The position numbers and the translations under genes are program-made. A stretch of 34,911 nt of DNA, from the NCBI RefSeq assembly GCF_000341185.1, contig NZ_ANBH01000339.1, positions 1 through 34,911 of the forward strand. Reading direction: 5' to 3'. Source of the DNA: Nocardiopsis chromatogenes YIM 90109. GTDB lineage: Bacteria; Actinomycetota; Actinomycetes; Streptosporangiales; Streptosporangiaceae. The notes beneath the pieces were generated by a model. The model was given only the letters and a program-made list of their open reading frames with translations, made no database searches and was not told the DNA's origin. This document shows positions 1 through 8,406 of the stretch, piece by piece (position 1 is the first letter of the stretch; each line of letters opens with the position of its first letter).

Positions 1-569
1 AGGCCTTCCGGGTGGCCGGGCGCGGCGACGCCGTCGAGCTGCCGCTCATCGGCGGCGTCCCGTGGGCGGTGCTGATCGCGGCGGCGGCGGGCGCGGCCGC
101 CGTCGCGCTGATGCGCTCGCCCTACGGGCGCACCCTGGTCGCCGTGGGCGACAACGCCACCGCCGCCGCCTACTCCGGCGCCCGGGTGTGGCGGGTGCGC
201 ACCCTGGCCTTCGTCGGCTCCAGCGTGCTGGCCACCCTGGCGGCCGTGCTCATCGGCGGCTTCGCCGGGGTCACCGCGCAGGTCGGCGAGGGCCTGGAGT
301 TCTCGGCCATCACCGCGGTGGTGCTCGGCGGCGTGGTGCTGGGCGGCGGGCGCGGCACCGCCCTGGCCGCGATCGCCGGGGCGCTGGCGGTCGAGGCGCT
401 GTTCACCCTGTTCAACCAGCTCTACCTGCCCTCCACGATCCAGCCGACCGTCCAGGGCCTCATCATCATCGCCGCGGTGGCCTACGCCGCCCGCGAGCGG
501 TCCCGCAGATCCCCCCGGGCACCGGCGTCCGCCGGTGGCCCGGAGAAGTCCCCCCGCGAGGAGGTCTGA
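1..569 (+). CDS. Ribose-type sugar ABC transporter permease (5' end outside window)
   Basis: This is the C-terminal part of a membrane permease of the RbsC/BPD_transp_2 family, which moves a sugar across the inner membrane with an ATPase and a binding protein. The frame is open from the first bases of the window, so the start lies upstream. About 185 residues are visible, with hydrophobic segments, and the family-typical stretches around GRTLVAVGDNATAAAYSG and ITAVVLGGVVLGGGRGT. It ends in a charged, Arg/Pro-rich cytoplasmic tail. The stop is 2 nt before the start of the binding-protein gene, so the two are surely co-transcribed; the ATPase and probably a second permease should lie upstream. 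The sugar cannot be told from the sequence. The family call is firm. Confidence 0.9.
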   Translation, partial: AFRVAGRGDAVELPLIGGVPWAVLIAAAAGAAAVALMRSPYGRTLVAVGDNATAAAYSGARVWRVRTLAFVGSSVLATLAAVLIGGFAGVTAQVGEGLEFSAITAVVLGGVVLGGGRGTALAAIAGALAVEALFTLFNQLYLPSTIQPTVQGLIIIAAVAYAARERSRRSPRAPASAGGPEKSPREEV

Positions 570-571
570 CC

Positions 572-1774
572 ATGCGCCGAACCCGCGTCCTGCTGGCCGC
601 CGGCGCCGCGCTGAGCCTCGCGCTCACCGCGTGCACCACCGACACCCCGACCGACGGCCCCGGCGAGGAGGACCAGGCCAGTCCCAGCGGCGACTGGTTC
701 GACCCCGAGGAGTACGAGGCCCAGCTCGCCCAGCGCGACATGGAGCCCGAGGGGCCCGCCGACGAGCCCTGGCTCCAGGCGATCGACCCCTCCTACGTCG
801 ACACCTCCGAGTACGCGCTGGAGGGGGAGGACCGCCGGGACCCCACCGTGTGCTTCTCCAACGCCTCGGTGTCCAACCCGTGGCGGGTGACCGGGTGGAT
901 CACCATGCAGCAGCAGGTGGAGGTGCTGCAGGACAGCGGCGACATCGGCGAGTTCCGGGTCTCCGACGCCGCCGACGACGACAACCAGCAGATCTCCGAC
1001 ATCCAGGCGTTCGTGGACTCCGGGGACTGCGACGCCATCATCATCTCCCCCTCCACCACCGCCACGCTCACCCCGGCGGTGGAGGCGGCCTGCGAGAGCG
1101 GCGCCCCGGTCATCGTCTTCGACCGCGGGGTGAACACCGACTGCCAGGTCACCTTCATCCACCCCATCGGCGGCTACGCCTTCGGGGCCGACGCCGCCGA
1201 GTTCCTGGTCGAGGAGCTGGAGCCGGGCTCGCGGGTGCTGGCGCTGCGCATCCTTCCCGGGGTGGACGTGCTGGAGCACCGGTGGGCCGCCGCCCAGCAG
1301 GTGTTCGGCGACAGCGAGCTGGAGGTGATCGGCCACGAGTTCACCGAGGGCGACGGCGCCACCATCAAGGACCTGGTCACCCAGCACCTGCAGCGCGGCG
1401 ACGTCGACGGCATCTGGATGGACGCCGGGGACGGCGCGGTGGCCGCGCTGGAGGCGTTCGAGGACGCCGGGCAGCCCTACCCGGTGATCTCCGGGGAGGA
1501 CGAGCTGAGCTTCATGCGCAAGTGGCAGGAGGAGGACCTGACCGCGCTGGCGCCGGTCTACTCCAACTTCCAGTGGCGCACCCCGGTGCTGGCCGCCTCG
1601 ATGATCCTCGACGGCGAGGAGGTCCCCGAGGAGTGGGTGCTGCCGCAGGAGCCGGTCACCCAGGCCGAACTGGACGACTACCTGGAGCGCAACGCCGACA
1701 TGCCGAGCCTGCACTACGCCAAGTTCGGCGGCGAGGACCTGCCCGGGTTCCCCGAGGCCTGGCAGGACCGCTGA
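572..1774 (+). CDS. Sugar ABC transporter substrate-binding lipoprotein
   Basis: This 400-residue protein binds a sugar outside the cell and delivers it to the permease encoded just upstream. It has a lipoprotein signal peptide: basic N-terminus, hydrophobic core and lipobox LTAC with the lipidated cysteine at residue 21. An acidic linker of roughly 70 residues follows, then a periplasmic-binding-protein type 1 fold (Peripla_BP_4) that contains DAIIISPSTT, GAPVIVFDRGV and the DGIWMDAGDGA stretch typical of ribose/xylose-binding relatives. The start ATG is 2 nt after the permease stop, with GAGGAGG just upstream. Its stop overlaps the next start (TGATG), so the downstream epimerase belongs to the same operon. 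The family is clear; the ligand is unknown. Confidence 0.9.
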   Translation: MRRTRVLLAAGAALSLALTACTTDTPTDGPGEEDQASPSGDWFDPEEYEAQLAQRDMEPEGPADEPWLQAIDPSYVDTSEYALEGEDRRDPTVCFSNASVSNPWRVTGWITMQQQVEVLQDSGDIGEFRVSDAADDDNQQISDIQAFVDSGDCDAIIISPSTTATLTPAVEAACESGAPVIVFDRGVNTDCQVTFIHPIGGYAFGADAAEFLVEELEPGSRVLALRILPGVDVLEHRWAAAQQVFGDSELEVIGHEFTEGDGATIKDLVTQHLQRGDVDGIWMDAGDGAVAALEAFEDAGQPYPVISGEDELSFMRKWQEEDLTALAPVYSNFQWRTPVLAASMILDGEEVPEEWVLPQEPVTQAELDDYLERNADMPSLHYAKFGGEDLPGFPEAWQDR

Positions 1775-2682
1775 TGCGGCGCGCCCTGGGCGTCAGCACG
1801 TGGGTGTGGACCTCCCCGCTGACCGACGCGGAGCTGGAGCGGATCGCCCCGCGCGTGGCCGGGTGGGGGTTCGACACCCTGGAGCTGCCGGTGGAGCGGC
1901 CGGGCGGGTGGGACCCCGCCCGCGCCGCCCGGCTGCTGGACGGGCTGGGGCTCTCGGCGACGGTGTGCCTGGTGATGGGGCCGGGCCGGGAGCTGGTGGC
2001 CGCCGACGCGGCCACCGTCGCCGCCACCCGGGACCACCTGCGCCGCACCGCGGACGCGGCGGCCGAGGTCGGCTCCCCGGTCATCGCCGGACCGGCCTAC
2101 ACCTCGGTGGGGCGCACCTGGCGGATGTCCCCCGGGGAGCGCGAGGCGCGCTTCGCCGAGCTGGCCGACGCGCTGGGCCCGGTCGTCGAGCACGCCGCGG
2201 CGGCCGGGGTGAAGGTCGCCCTGGAGCCGCTGAACCGCTACGAGACCAGCCTGGTCAACACCGTGGCGCAGGGCCTGCAAGCGGTGGCGGCGCTGCCGCC
2301 CGAGCACTGCGGCCTGGCGCTGGACACCTACCACATGAACATCGAGGAGGCCGACCCCGCGGCGGCGATCGGCGCCGCCGCGGGGCGCATCGCCCACGTG
2401 CAGGTGTGCGGCAACGACCGGGGCTCCCCCGGCCGCGACCACCTGGACTGGCCCGCGATCCTGGGCGCCCTGGACGGCGCCGGGTACGCCGGGCCGCTGG
2501 TGATCGAGTCGTTCACCGCCGACAACGACGCCATCGCCACCGCCGCCTCGGTGTGGCGTCCCCTCGCCCCCGACCAGGACACCCTGGCCCGGGACGGGCT
2601 GGCCTTCCTGCGCGCCGCGCAGGGGGACCGCCCCGCCCCCGCACCCGACGACGGGAGGAGCGCATCGGCACCCCACGCATGA
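1774..2682 (+). CDS. D-tagatose/D-psicose 3-epimerase-like sugar isomerase
   Basis: This is a cytoplasmic TIM barrel of the AP_endonuc_2 superfamily, 302 residues, closest in motifs to ketose 3-epimerases. The four residues that bind metal and act in catalysis in that family are present: E151 in EPLNRYE, D184 in ALDTYHMNIEE, H208 in HVQVCGND and E245 in VIESF. The spacing matches Pseudomonas cichorii D-tagatose 3-epimerase as I recall it (E152, D185, H211, E246). The start overlaps the stop of the sugar-binding protein gene, so it probably acts on the imported sugar or its first oxidation product. The last 20 or so residues are Pro/Ala/Asp-rich and look disordered. Class is well supported; the substrate is inference. 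Confidence 0.87.
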   Translation: MRRALGVSTWVWTSPLTDAELERIAPRVAGWGFDTLELPVERPGGWDPARAARLLDGLGLSATVCLVMGPGRELVAADAATVAATRDHLRRTADAAAEVGSPVIAGPAYTSVGRTWRMSPGEREARFAELADALGPVVEHAAAAGVKVALEPLNRYETSLVNTVAQGLQAVAALPPEHCGLALDTYHMNIEEADPAAAIGAAAGRIAHVQVCGNDRGSPGRDHLDWPAILGALDGAGYAGPLVIESFTADNDAIATAASVWRPLAPDQDTLARDGLAFLRAAQGDRPAPAPDDGRSASAPHA

Positions 2683-2719
2683 GCTCGACGATGAGCACCC
2701 GGACCGAGCACCCCTGAAC

Positions 2720-2731
2720 GGGGGTTCCCCC
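2720..2731. terminator. Small G/C hairpin after the sugar uptake operon
   Basis: Five G and five C residues flank a TT loop (GGGGGTTCCCCC) about 38 nt after the epimerase stop, inside the 164-bp gap before the ThuA-domain gene. It has no U tract, which is normal in this kind of genome. It could be a weak terminator; the stem is short, so this is tentative. Confidence 0.3.
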
Positions 2732-2846
2732 CGGCCGGGACGCGGCCCCGCGCCGCCCCCGGCCGCCCCGTCGGCGCCGGCACGCCGCACGGACGACCCT
2801 TGCCCGTCTCCACAGACCCTGGACACACGACCGGTGAGGAACATCC

Positions 2847-5800
2847 ATGAGCGCACGCAACCGGCGCCTGCGAAGACTCGGCGCCGTGCTCTCCTCGCTG
2901 CTGCTCGCCGTCGGCCTGGCGGCCGCCCCCGCGGCCGCCGACGCCGAGGCGCAGCACGAGGAGTTCAACGCCCTGCTGTTCACCAAGACCGCCGGATACC
3001 GGCACGACTCGATCCCGACGGGGATCGCCCTGTTCGAGCGGCTGGCCGAGGACGAGCACTTCGGCCTTGAGCACACCGAGGACTCCTCCGTCTTCAACGC
3101 CGAGGACCTCGCCCGCTTCGACGTGGTCATCATGTTCCAGACCTCGGGCATGGTGTGGGAGGACGACGCCCAGCGCCAGGCCGTGCAGGACTACGTGGCC
3201 GGCGGGGGCGGCATCGCCGCGATCCACAACGCCACCGACATGAACATCGAGGGCGAGTTCGGCTGGTGGGACGACCACGTCAACGCCGGCGCCCACATGC
3301 CCACCCACTCCCCCGGGGTGCTGCCCGGCACGGCGAAGGTCGCCGACCGCTCGCACCCGTCCACCGAGGGCCTTCCGGCCGTCTGGGAGCGCGAGGAGGA
3401 GTGGTACAACTTCGACACCAGCGTGCGCGGCGACGCCCACGTGCTGGTCACGGCCGACGAGACCACCTATGACCCGGGCCCGGACGCGATGGGGCACGAC
3501 CACCCCATCTCCTGGTGCCGGGAGGTGGACGGGGCCCCGGTCTGGTCCACGGCGATGGGCCACCCCAAGGAGGCCTACAGCGAGCCGGAGTTCATCGACC
3601 ACCTGCTGGGCGGGGTGCGCAGCGCCGCCGGGGCCGCCGAGTCGGACTGCGGCGGGACCGTCTGGGACTCCTACGAGAAGGTCACCCTGGACGGGGACGC
3701 CTACGACCCGCTGGAGCTGGACGTGGCCGACGACGGCCGCGTGTTCTACGTGCAGCGCCAGGGCGAGGTGAAGGTCTTCGACCCGGTCACCAACCGCACC
3801 CGCACCACCGGGAAGGTGGACGCCTACACCGGCGGCGAGGACGGGCTGGTGGGCATGGCCCTGGACCCGGGCTTCGCCGAGAACGGGTGGATCTACCTGT
3901 ACTACGCGCCGGCGTCCGACGACGACACCGCGCCGGAGAACCAGTTCAACCGGGTCTCCCGGTTCACCCTCACCGACGAGGCGGGCGGCACGCTCGACCC
4001 CAGCTCGGAGAAGGTGCTCATGGAGGTCCCGGCCTCGCGCGTCAACGAGCCGGGGCACACCGGCGGGTCGCTGGAGTTCGGCCCGGACGGCGAGCTGTTC
4101 ATCGGCGTCGGCGACGACACCAACCCCTTCGCCTCGGACGGCTACAGCCCCATCGACGAGCGCGAGGGGCGGGAGTCGTTCGACGCCCAGCGCACCGCCG
4201 CCAACACCGCCGACCTGCGCGGCAAGCTGCTGCGCGTCGTCCCGCAGGACGACGGCACCTACACCGTGCCCGAGGACAACCTGTTCAACGGCGGGACGTG
4301 GGACGAGCTGTTCCCCGACGGGGCCTACGACCCCGAGCTGGCGCTGCCGGAGATCTACGCGATGGGCTTCCGGAACCCGTTCCGGTTCTCCGTCGACCCG
4401 GCGACCGGCGACGTCATGATGGCCGACTACGGGCCCGACGCCGCCGCGGGCGACCCCGACCGGGGCCCGGAGGGCCTGGTCGAGTGGATGGCCATCGAGG
4501 AGCCCGGCAACTTCGGGTGGCCCTACTGCCACGGCCCGAACGAGCCCTACATCGACTACGACTTCGCCACCGGCGAGTCCGGTGAGGCGTTCGACTGCGA
4601 CGCCCCCGTCAACGACTCGCCCAACAACACCGGCCTGACGAACCTGCCCCCGTCGGTGGCGCCGGACTTCCACTACGGGTACGGCCCGTCCGAGGAGTGG
4701 CCCGAGCTGGGCGAGGGGCCCGCCGCCCCGATGGCAGGCCCGGTCTACCACTACGACCCGGAGCTGGAGTCGGCCACCAAGTTCCCCGCCTCCATGGACG
4801 GCAAGGCCATGTTCTACGAGTGGGGGCGCTACTACCTGAAGGAGCTCTCCTTCGACGACGAGGGCGGGCTGCTGGACATCGGCTCGTTCCTGCCGGAGAC
4901 CGAATTCGACTACCCGATGGACATGGAGTACGGCCCGGACGGCTCGCTGTACCTGCTGGAGTGGGGCGCGGGCTTCGGCACCGGCGGCGACGCGGGCCTG
5001 TACCGGATCGACTACACCGGCGGCGAGCAGTACCCGGAGGCGGCGGCCTCCGGCGAGCCGGACAACGGCGCCGCGCCACTGGAGGTGCGGTTCTCCTCCG
5101 AGGGCACCGGCCACCCCGACCCCGACGAGGAGGTGACGCTGAGCTGGGACTTCGGTGACGGGTCCACCTCTGAGGAGGCGAACCCGGTGCACACCTACAC
5201 CGAGGTGGGCGACTACGTCGCCCAGCTGACGGCCACCGACTCCCAGGGGCGCACGGCCATGGCCAACGTGCCGGTGTCGGTGGGCAACACCGCGCCGGAG
5301 GTGGAGATCTCCACGCCGCCGGACGGGTCGGTGTTCGCGTTCGGCGACACGGTTCCGGTGGAGGTGTCGGTGACCGACGCCGAGGACGGGTCGACCGGGG
5401 ACGGCGGCATCGACTGCGCCGACGTGACCATCACCGCCTCGCTCGGCCACGACGAGCACGCCCACCTGGTGGACCGGGTGCAGGGGTGCGAGGCCGACAT
5501 CGCCACGATGGCCGACGACGGGCACGGCGCCGAGGCGAACCTGTTCTACGTCATCGCCGCCGAGTACACCGACTCCGGCGGCGCCGACGGGCGGGTGGAC
5601 CCGCTGCCCGGGCGCACGGACGTGCTCCTGCAGCCCAAGCGCAAGCAGGCGCAGTACACCTCCTCGGCCGAGGGGGTCTCCACCGAGGAGACCACCGACC
5701 CCGAGGGCGGCCTGGAGCACCTGACCGGGATCGACGACGGGGACCACGTGTCGTATGCGCCGGTGAGCCTGGCCGGGGTGGAGTCGCTGTCGCTGCGGGC

Positions 5801-6311
5801 GGCCTCCGGCGGGTCCGGGGGCACCGTGGAGCTGCGGGCCGACGCCCCGGACGGGGAGCTGCTCGGGACGGCGGAGGTGGAGCCCACCGGCGGGTGGGAC
5901 TCCTGGACCGGCGTGCCGGTGGAGTTCACCGACCCGGGCCGCCCCGTGGAGCTGTACCTGGTGTTCACGGGTGACGGGGAGGACCTGTTCAACCTGAACT
6001 ACCTGCGGTTCACGGGTCCGGGCGCGGCCGACCCCGGCGGTGGCGGCGGTGGCGGTCCGGAGCCGCCCTCGACCTTCGAGGACGCCCGCGCACTGATCGA
6101 CGGCTACCTGGAGGACGGTGTCATCGGCGAGGACCGGGCGGCGTCGCTGCACGACCACCTCGACAACGCCGAAAGGCACATGGGCAAGGGCCGGCACAAG
6201 CAGGCCGACAAGGCGCTCGACCAGTTCGCCAAACAGGCGGGGAAGGTCGAGGACGAGGAGGCGCGCGAGCTGCTGCTCGCCACCGCCGACGCCCTGCGCG
6301 CCGACGGGTAG
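2847..6311 (+). CDS. Secreted ThuA / glucose-sorbosone dehydrogenase-like / PKD / CBM6 / FIMAH protein
   Basis: A 1154-residue exported multidomain protein. Residues 1-32 are a signal peptide ending near AAADA. A ThuA domain (about 35-255) starts with LLFTKTAGYRHDSI and has GGIAAIHNATD; this glutamine-amidotransferase-like fold is linked to trehalose and keto-sugar use. A six-bladed glucose/sorbosone dehydrogenase-type propeller spans about 268-725, with GHTGGSLEFGPDGELFIGVGDDTN read as motifs GGSLEFGPDG and IGVGDD, and GFRNPFRFSVD. A PKD domain follows (about 730-811, WDFGDG), then an Ig-like segment, a CBM6-like sugar-binding domain (about 930-1058), a Gly linker and a FIMAH domain (about 1074-1140). 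It lies between the sugar uptake operon and a Tat-exported TIM barrel, suggesting extracellular binding and oxidation of a sugar. Whether the propeller binds PQQ is untested. Confidence 0.87.
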   Translation: MSARNRRLRRLGAVLSSLLLAVGLAAAPAAADAEAQHEEFNALLFTKTAGYRHDSIPTGIALFERLAEDEHFGLEHTEDSSVFNAEDLARFDVVIMFQTSGMVWEDDAQRQAVQDYVAGGGGIAAIHNATDMNIEGEFGWWDDHVNAGAHMPTHSPGVLPGTAKVADRSHPSTEGLPAVWEREEEWYNFDTSVRGDAHVLVTADETTYDPGPDAMGHDHPISWCREVDGAPVWSTAMGHPKEAYSEPEFIDHLLGGVRSAAGAAESDCGGTVWDSYEKVTLDGDAYDPLELDVADDGRVFYVQRQGEVKVFDPVTNRTRTTGKVDAYTGGEDGLVGMALDPGFAENGWIYLYYAPASDDDTAPENQFNRVSRFTLTDEAGGTLDPSSEKVLMEVPASRVNEPGHTGGSLEFGPDGELFIGVGDDTNPFASDGYSPIDEREGRESFDAQRTAANTADLRGKLLRVVPQDDGTYTVPEDNLFNGGTWDELFPDGAYDPELALPEIYAMGFRNPFRFSVDPATGDVMMADYGPDAAAGDPDRGPEGLVEWMAIEEPGNFGWPYCHGPNEPYIDYDFATGESGEAFDCDAPVNDSPNNTGLTNLPPSVAPDFHYGYGPSEEWPELGEGPAAPMAGPVYHYDPELESATKFPASMDGKAMFYEWGRYYLKELSFDDEGGLLDIGSFLPETEFDYPMDMEYGPDGSLYLLEWGAGFGTGGDAGLYRIDYTGGEQYPEAAASGEPDNGAAPLEVRFSSEGTGHPDPDEEVTLSWDFGDGSTSEEANPVHTYTEVGDYVAQLTATDSQGRTAMANVPVSVGNTAPEVEISTPPDGSVFAFGDTVPVEVSVTDAEDGSTGDGGIDCADVTITASLGHDEHAHLVDRVQGCEADIATMADDGHGAEANLFYVIAAEYTDSGGADGRVDPLPGRTDVLLQPKRKQAQYTSSAEGVSTEETTDPEGGLEHLTGIDDGDHVSYAPVSLAGVESLSLRAASGGSGGTVELRADAPDGELLGTAEVEPTGGWDSWTGVPVEFTDPGRPVELYLVFTGDGEDLFNLNYLRFTGPGAADPGGGGGGGPEPPSTFEDARALIDGYLEDGVIGEDRAASLHDHLDNAERHMGKGRHKQADKALDQFAKQAGKVEDEEARELLLATADALRADG

Positions 6312-6344
6312 TCCGCCCCGGGCTCCATGCCCCCCATCCGTTCC

Positions 6345-6372
6345 GGCGGGGCGCCCCCGGGGGCGCCCCGCC
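6345..6372. terminator. Perfect 14-bp-arm GC palindrome, probable terminator
   Basis: A perfect 28-bp inverted repeat with arms GGCGGGGCGCCCCC and GGGGGCGCCCCGCC begins 33 nt after the stop of the ThuA-domain gene and 44 nt before the next start. It has no poly-U tail. The position between two same-strand genes suggests that transcription from the long secreted-protein gene ends here. Confidence 0.65.
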
Positions 6373-6415
6373 CCGACCCCCCATCCCCCCTACGCGACCG
6401 AGACCGGGAGCGGAC

Positions 6416-7396
6416 ATGGCACGGATCGAGTTCGACAGACGAGGCTTCCTGGGCACCGTGGCGGCGGGCACCGTCGCCGTCGGGGCCGGGACGGTGATGG
6501 GCGCGTCCCCCGCGAGCGCCGCGGGCGGCGGGCGCGTCTTCCCCAAGAGCAGGATCGGCATCCAGCTGTACAGCATCCGCGACAAGGTGGCCGGGCTCGG
6601 GTTCGCCCGGGTCTTCGAGGAGCTGTCCCGCATGGGCTATGCGGAGGTGGAGCTGGCCGGGTACACCCAGCCCGGGGTCGGCCCGATCACGGTGGAGGAG
6701 ATCCGCAGGCTGCTCGACGAGAACGGGCTGCGCGCGGCCGGGACGCACGTCGGGCTGGGCGCCTGGATGGAGGACCCCGAGCGGGAGCTGGACCGCGCCG
6801 AGGTCCTCGGGGTGCCCTACGCGGGCACGGCCAGCGCGCCGACGGACGACACGACGGTGGACGGGTACCGGGCCGCGGCCGAGGAGTTCAACCGGATCGG
6901 CGCCCTGGCGGCGGACCGGGGCATCGGGCTCTACCAGCACAACCACCACTGGGAGTTCGCCTTCGCCGACGACGAGCCGCAGACGCGGCTGTACGACGTG
7001 TTCCTGGAGAACACCGACCCGGCGCTGGTGTACCTGGAGATGGACGTGTACTGGGCGTTCGTGGGGCAGCACGTGTACCCGGGGTTCGAGCCCGCGGAGT
7101 ACGTGCTGGCGCACCCGCACCGGTACCCGCTGTTCCACGTCAAGGACGGGGACGAGAACCCGGACAGCCCGCTCGGCTACGACATCATCGAGTTCGGGGA
7201 GGGCGACCTGCCCTACGCCGACTTCTTCTCCCGGGTGCGCGGCTGCCCGCACACGCTGTGGGAGCAGGACAACGCGCCGGACTCGGCGGTGCCGCCGTAC
7301 CCGGTGGACTCCCTGGGCAACGCCGAGCGGAGCTACCGGGCGATGCGCGAACTTCGGCGCCCCGTCCCGGGACGCGGGCACGGCCGGGCCGACTGA
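6416..7396 (+). CDS. Tat-exported sugar isomerase/epimerase-like TIM barrel
   Basis: A 326-residue AP_endonuc_2 TIM barrel carrying a twin-arginine signal: FDRRGFLG with arginines 8-9, a hydrophobic stretch and a likely ASA cleavage site near residue 35. The folded, metal-loaded enzyme is therefore expected outside the cytoplasm. The barrel starts at IGIQLYSIRDK, usual for this family. Expected metal ligands are present: E180 (HHWEF), D210 (LEMDVYW), H241 (FHVKDGDEN) and E283 (LWEQDN). No phosphate substrate is likely outside the cell, so the usual name sugar phosphate isomerase is probably wrong. Exported relatives elsewhere act in 3-keto-glycoside breakdown, which would fit the neighbouring ThuA/dehydrogenase protein; that link is inference. 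It lies between two hairpins and may be transcribed alone. Confidence 0.88.
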   Translation: MARIEFDRRGFLGTVAAGTVAVGAGTVMGASPASAAGGGRVFPKSRIGIQLYSIRDKVAGLGFARVFEELSRMGYAEVELAGYTQPGVGPITVEEIRRLLDENGLRAAGTHVGLGAWMEDPERELDRAEVLGVPYAGTASAPTDDTTVDGYRAAAEEFNRIGALAADRGIGLYQHNHHWEFAFADDEPQTRLYDVFLENTDPALVYLEMDVYWAFVGQHVYPGFEPAEYVLAHPHRYPLFHVKDGDENPDSPLGYDIIEFGEGDLPYADFFSRVRGCPHTLWEQDNAPDSAVPPYPVDSLGNAERSYRAMRELRRPVPGRGHGRAD

Positions 7397-7400
7397 AGGC

Positions 7401-7429
7401 GGCGGGCGCCGGAGCCCCCGGCGCCCGCC
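7401..7429. terminator. 12-bp-stem hairpin after the Tat-exported TIM barrel
   Basis: Arms GGCGGGCGCCGG and CCGGCGCCCGCC around a 5-nt loop (AGCCC), starting 5 nt after the stop codon. All 12 pairs are perfect. It separates the exported-sugar genes from the ebo-like block that follows. Confidence 0.7.
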
Positions 7430-7539
7430 CGCCGTCCCGCACGTCCGCCCCCGCACATCCGCCTCCCCTCCCCCACCCGGCTGATCAGCACTCTCCTTCC
7501 ACGACAGGATCATCCGCGCAATCCGCCGTCACCGAGCGC

Positions 7540-7568
7540 TTCCCTACCACCCGGTAGAAACTTAGACT
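7540..7568 (+). promoter_or_regulatory. Candidate promoter of the ebo-like operon
   Basis: TTCCCT and TAGACT are 17 bp apart, about 52 nt upstream of the first gene of the block, in the only stretch here of lower GC. A small inverted repeat (CTACC-ACCC-GGTAG, 7544-7557) lies between the two boxes. The -10 is fair and the -35 is weak, so this is tentative. Confidence 0.35.
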
Positions 7569-7589
7569 CCTGCCCCACAGGGGACAGAG

Positions 7590-7603
7590 GTGACGGGGGT
7601 CAC
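7590..7603. promoter_or_regulatory. Inverted repeat GTGAC-N4-GTCAC in the leader of the ebo-like operon
   Basis: The perfect 5-bp arms GTGAC and GTCAC flank GGGG, just downstream of the candidate promoter and some 17 nt before the first start codon. It could be an operator or a short leader hairpin close to the ribosome binding site (AAAGGTGG, 7609-7616). Short repeats occur by chance in GC-rich DNA, so confidence is low. Confidence 0.3.
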
Positions 7604-7620
7604 ACCAGAAAGGTGGCGCC

Positions 7621-8406
7621 GTGCCCAGTCGGCAGTCCGACGACCGACCCCGGAACAGCCGATCGTCCGCCCCGAACCCCCCGCCCGGCTCCGCCCGGCC
7701 CGTCCGGCGCGCGCTGCTGGCGGTCGCCGCCGCGCTCGCCATCTCCGGGGCCTCCGTCGGCGGGTACTCCGTGTTCCTGCGCGAGCCGCCGCCCGGCCCC
7801 GACCCGGACCGGGTCGCCGAGCTGGAGGCGTCCGAGAGCGCACGCCACGTCGAGCAGGTGGGCGCGCTCATCGACACCACCCGCGACGCCCACGACGAGC
7901 TGCTCCCCGTCGTCGAAGGGCTGGACAGCGCGCTGCCCGCCGACGGCTCCGAGCCGGGGGAGGCGCCCGGCGGCGATGAGGTCGACGGCTGGGCGGACAC
8001 CGTCGACGGCGTCGCCGAGCGCCTGAGCGCCTCCCCCTCCGGCGGCACCGGCTACAACGTGGCGCGGGGCGGGGTGCGCTCGGCGGCCGACGTGCTGGGG
8101 TCGTCGGTCGAGGTGTACGCGGCCGCGCTGGACGCCGAGGGCGGCGAGCGCGAACGCCTCGAAGGGGTCGCCGCCGACCTGCGCACGCAGGCCGTGCGGG
8201 CGTGGTCGGTGGCCGCGACCCAGCTCGACGCCGTCGCCATCGAGGCCGGGCACGGGCACGTGCACATCTACCTCCCGGCCGCCCCGGACAGCGGCGCGCT
8301 GCAGCCGGACTCGGCGCCCGAGGGCGCCGGGGCCCACGGGGAGCCCGGCGGCGCGGACGGCGGGGACGGCGGAGGCGGCGCAGACGGCGGAGAGGAGGGC
8401 CGGTGA
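7621..8406 (+). CDS. Membrane-anchored or secreted protein of unknown function, first gene of ebo-like block
   Basis: I do not recognise a domain in this 261-residue protein. It has a basic, disordered N-terminus, one hydrophobic segment at about residues 30-50 (a membrane anchor or signal peptide), then a mostly helical acidic region with GHGHVHIYLP near residue 217, and a Gly/Asp/Glu-rich low-complexity tail. The GTG start follows AAAGGTGG by 4 nt. Its stop overlaps the start of the cyclase gene (TGATG), so the two are translationally coupled. In the Streptomyces coelicolor CDA region a putative secreted protein gene (SCO3244, from memory) also sits next to an inositol-phosphate-synthase-like gene, so it may be a conserved part of the system. 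Function unknown. Confidence 0.8.
   Translation: MPSRQSDDRPRNSRSSAPNPPPGSARPVRRALLAVAAALAISGASVGGYSVFLREPPPGPDPDRVAELEASESARHVEQVGALIDTTRDAHDELLPVVEGLDSALPADGSEPGEAPGGDEVDGWADTVDGVAERLSASPSGGTGYNVARGGVRSAADVLGSSVEVYAAALDAEGGERERLEGVAADLRTQAVRAWSVAATQLDAVAIEAGHGHVHIYLPAAPDSGALQPDSAPEGAGAHGEPGGADGGDGGGGADGGEEGR

Noticed and set aside
2328-6197. A 1289-codon open frame on the minus strand opposite the ThuA-domain gene
   Set aside because: Long antisense frames are expected in DNA with G/C-only third positions; the product is Val/Gly/Arg-rich with no domain, and the plus-strand product has clear domains throughout.
8202-8405. N-terminal extension of the inositol-phosphate-synthase-like protein
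   Set aside because: It lies inside the preceding gene and adds a His/Gly/Arg-rich stretch before the Rossmann loop, which normally starts the family.
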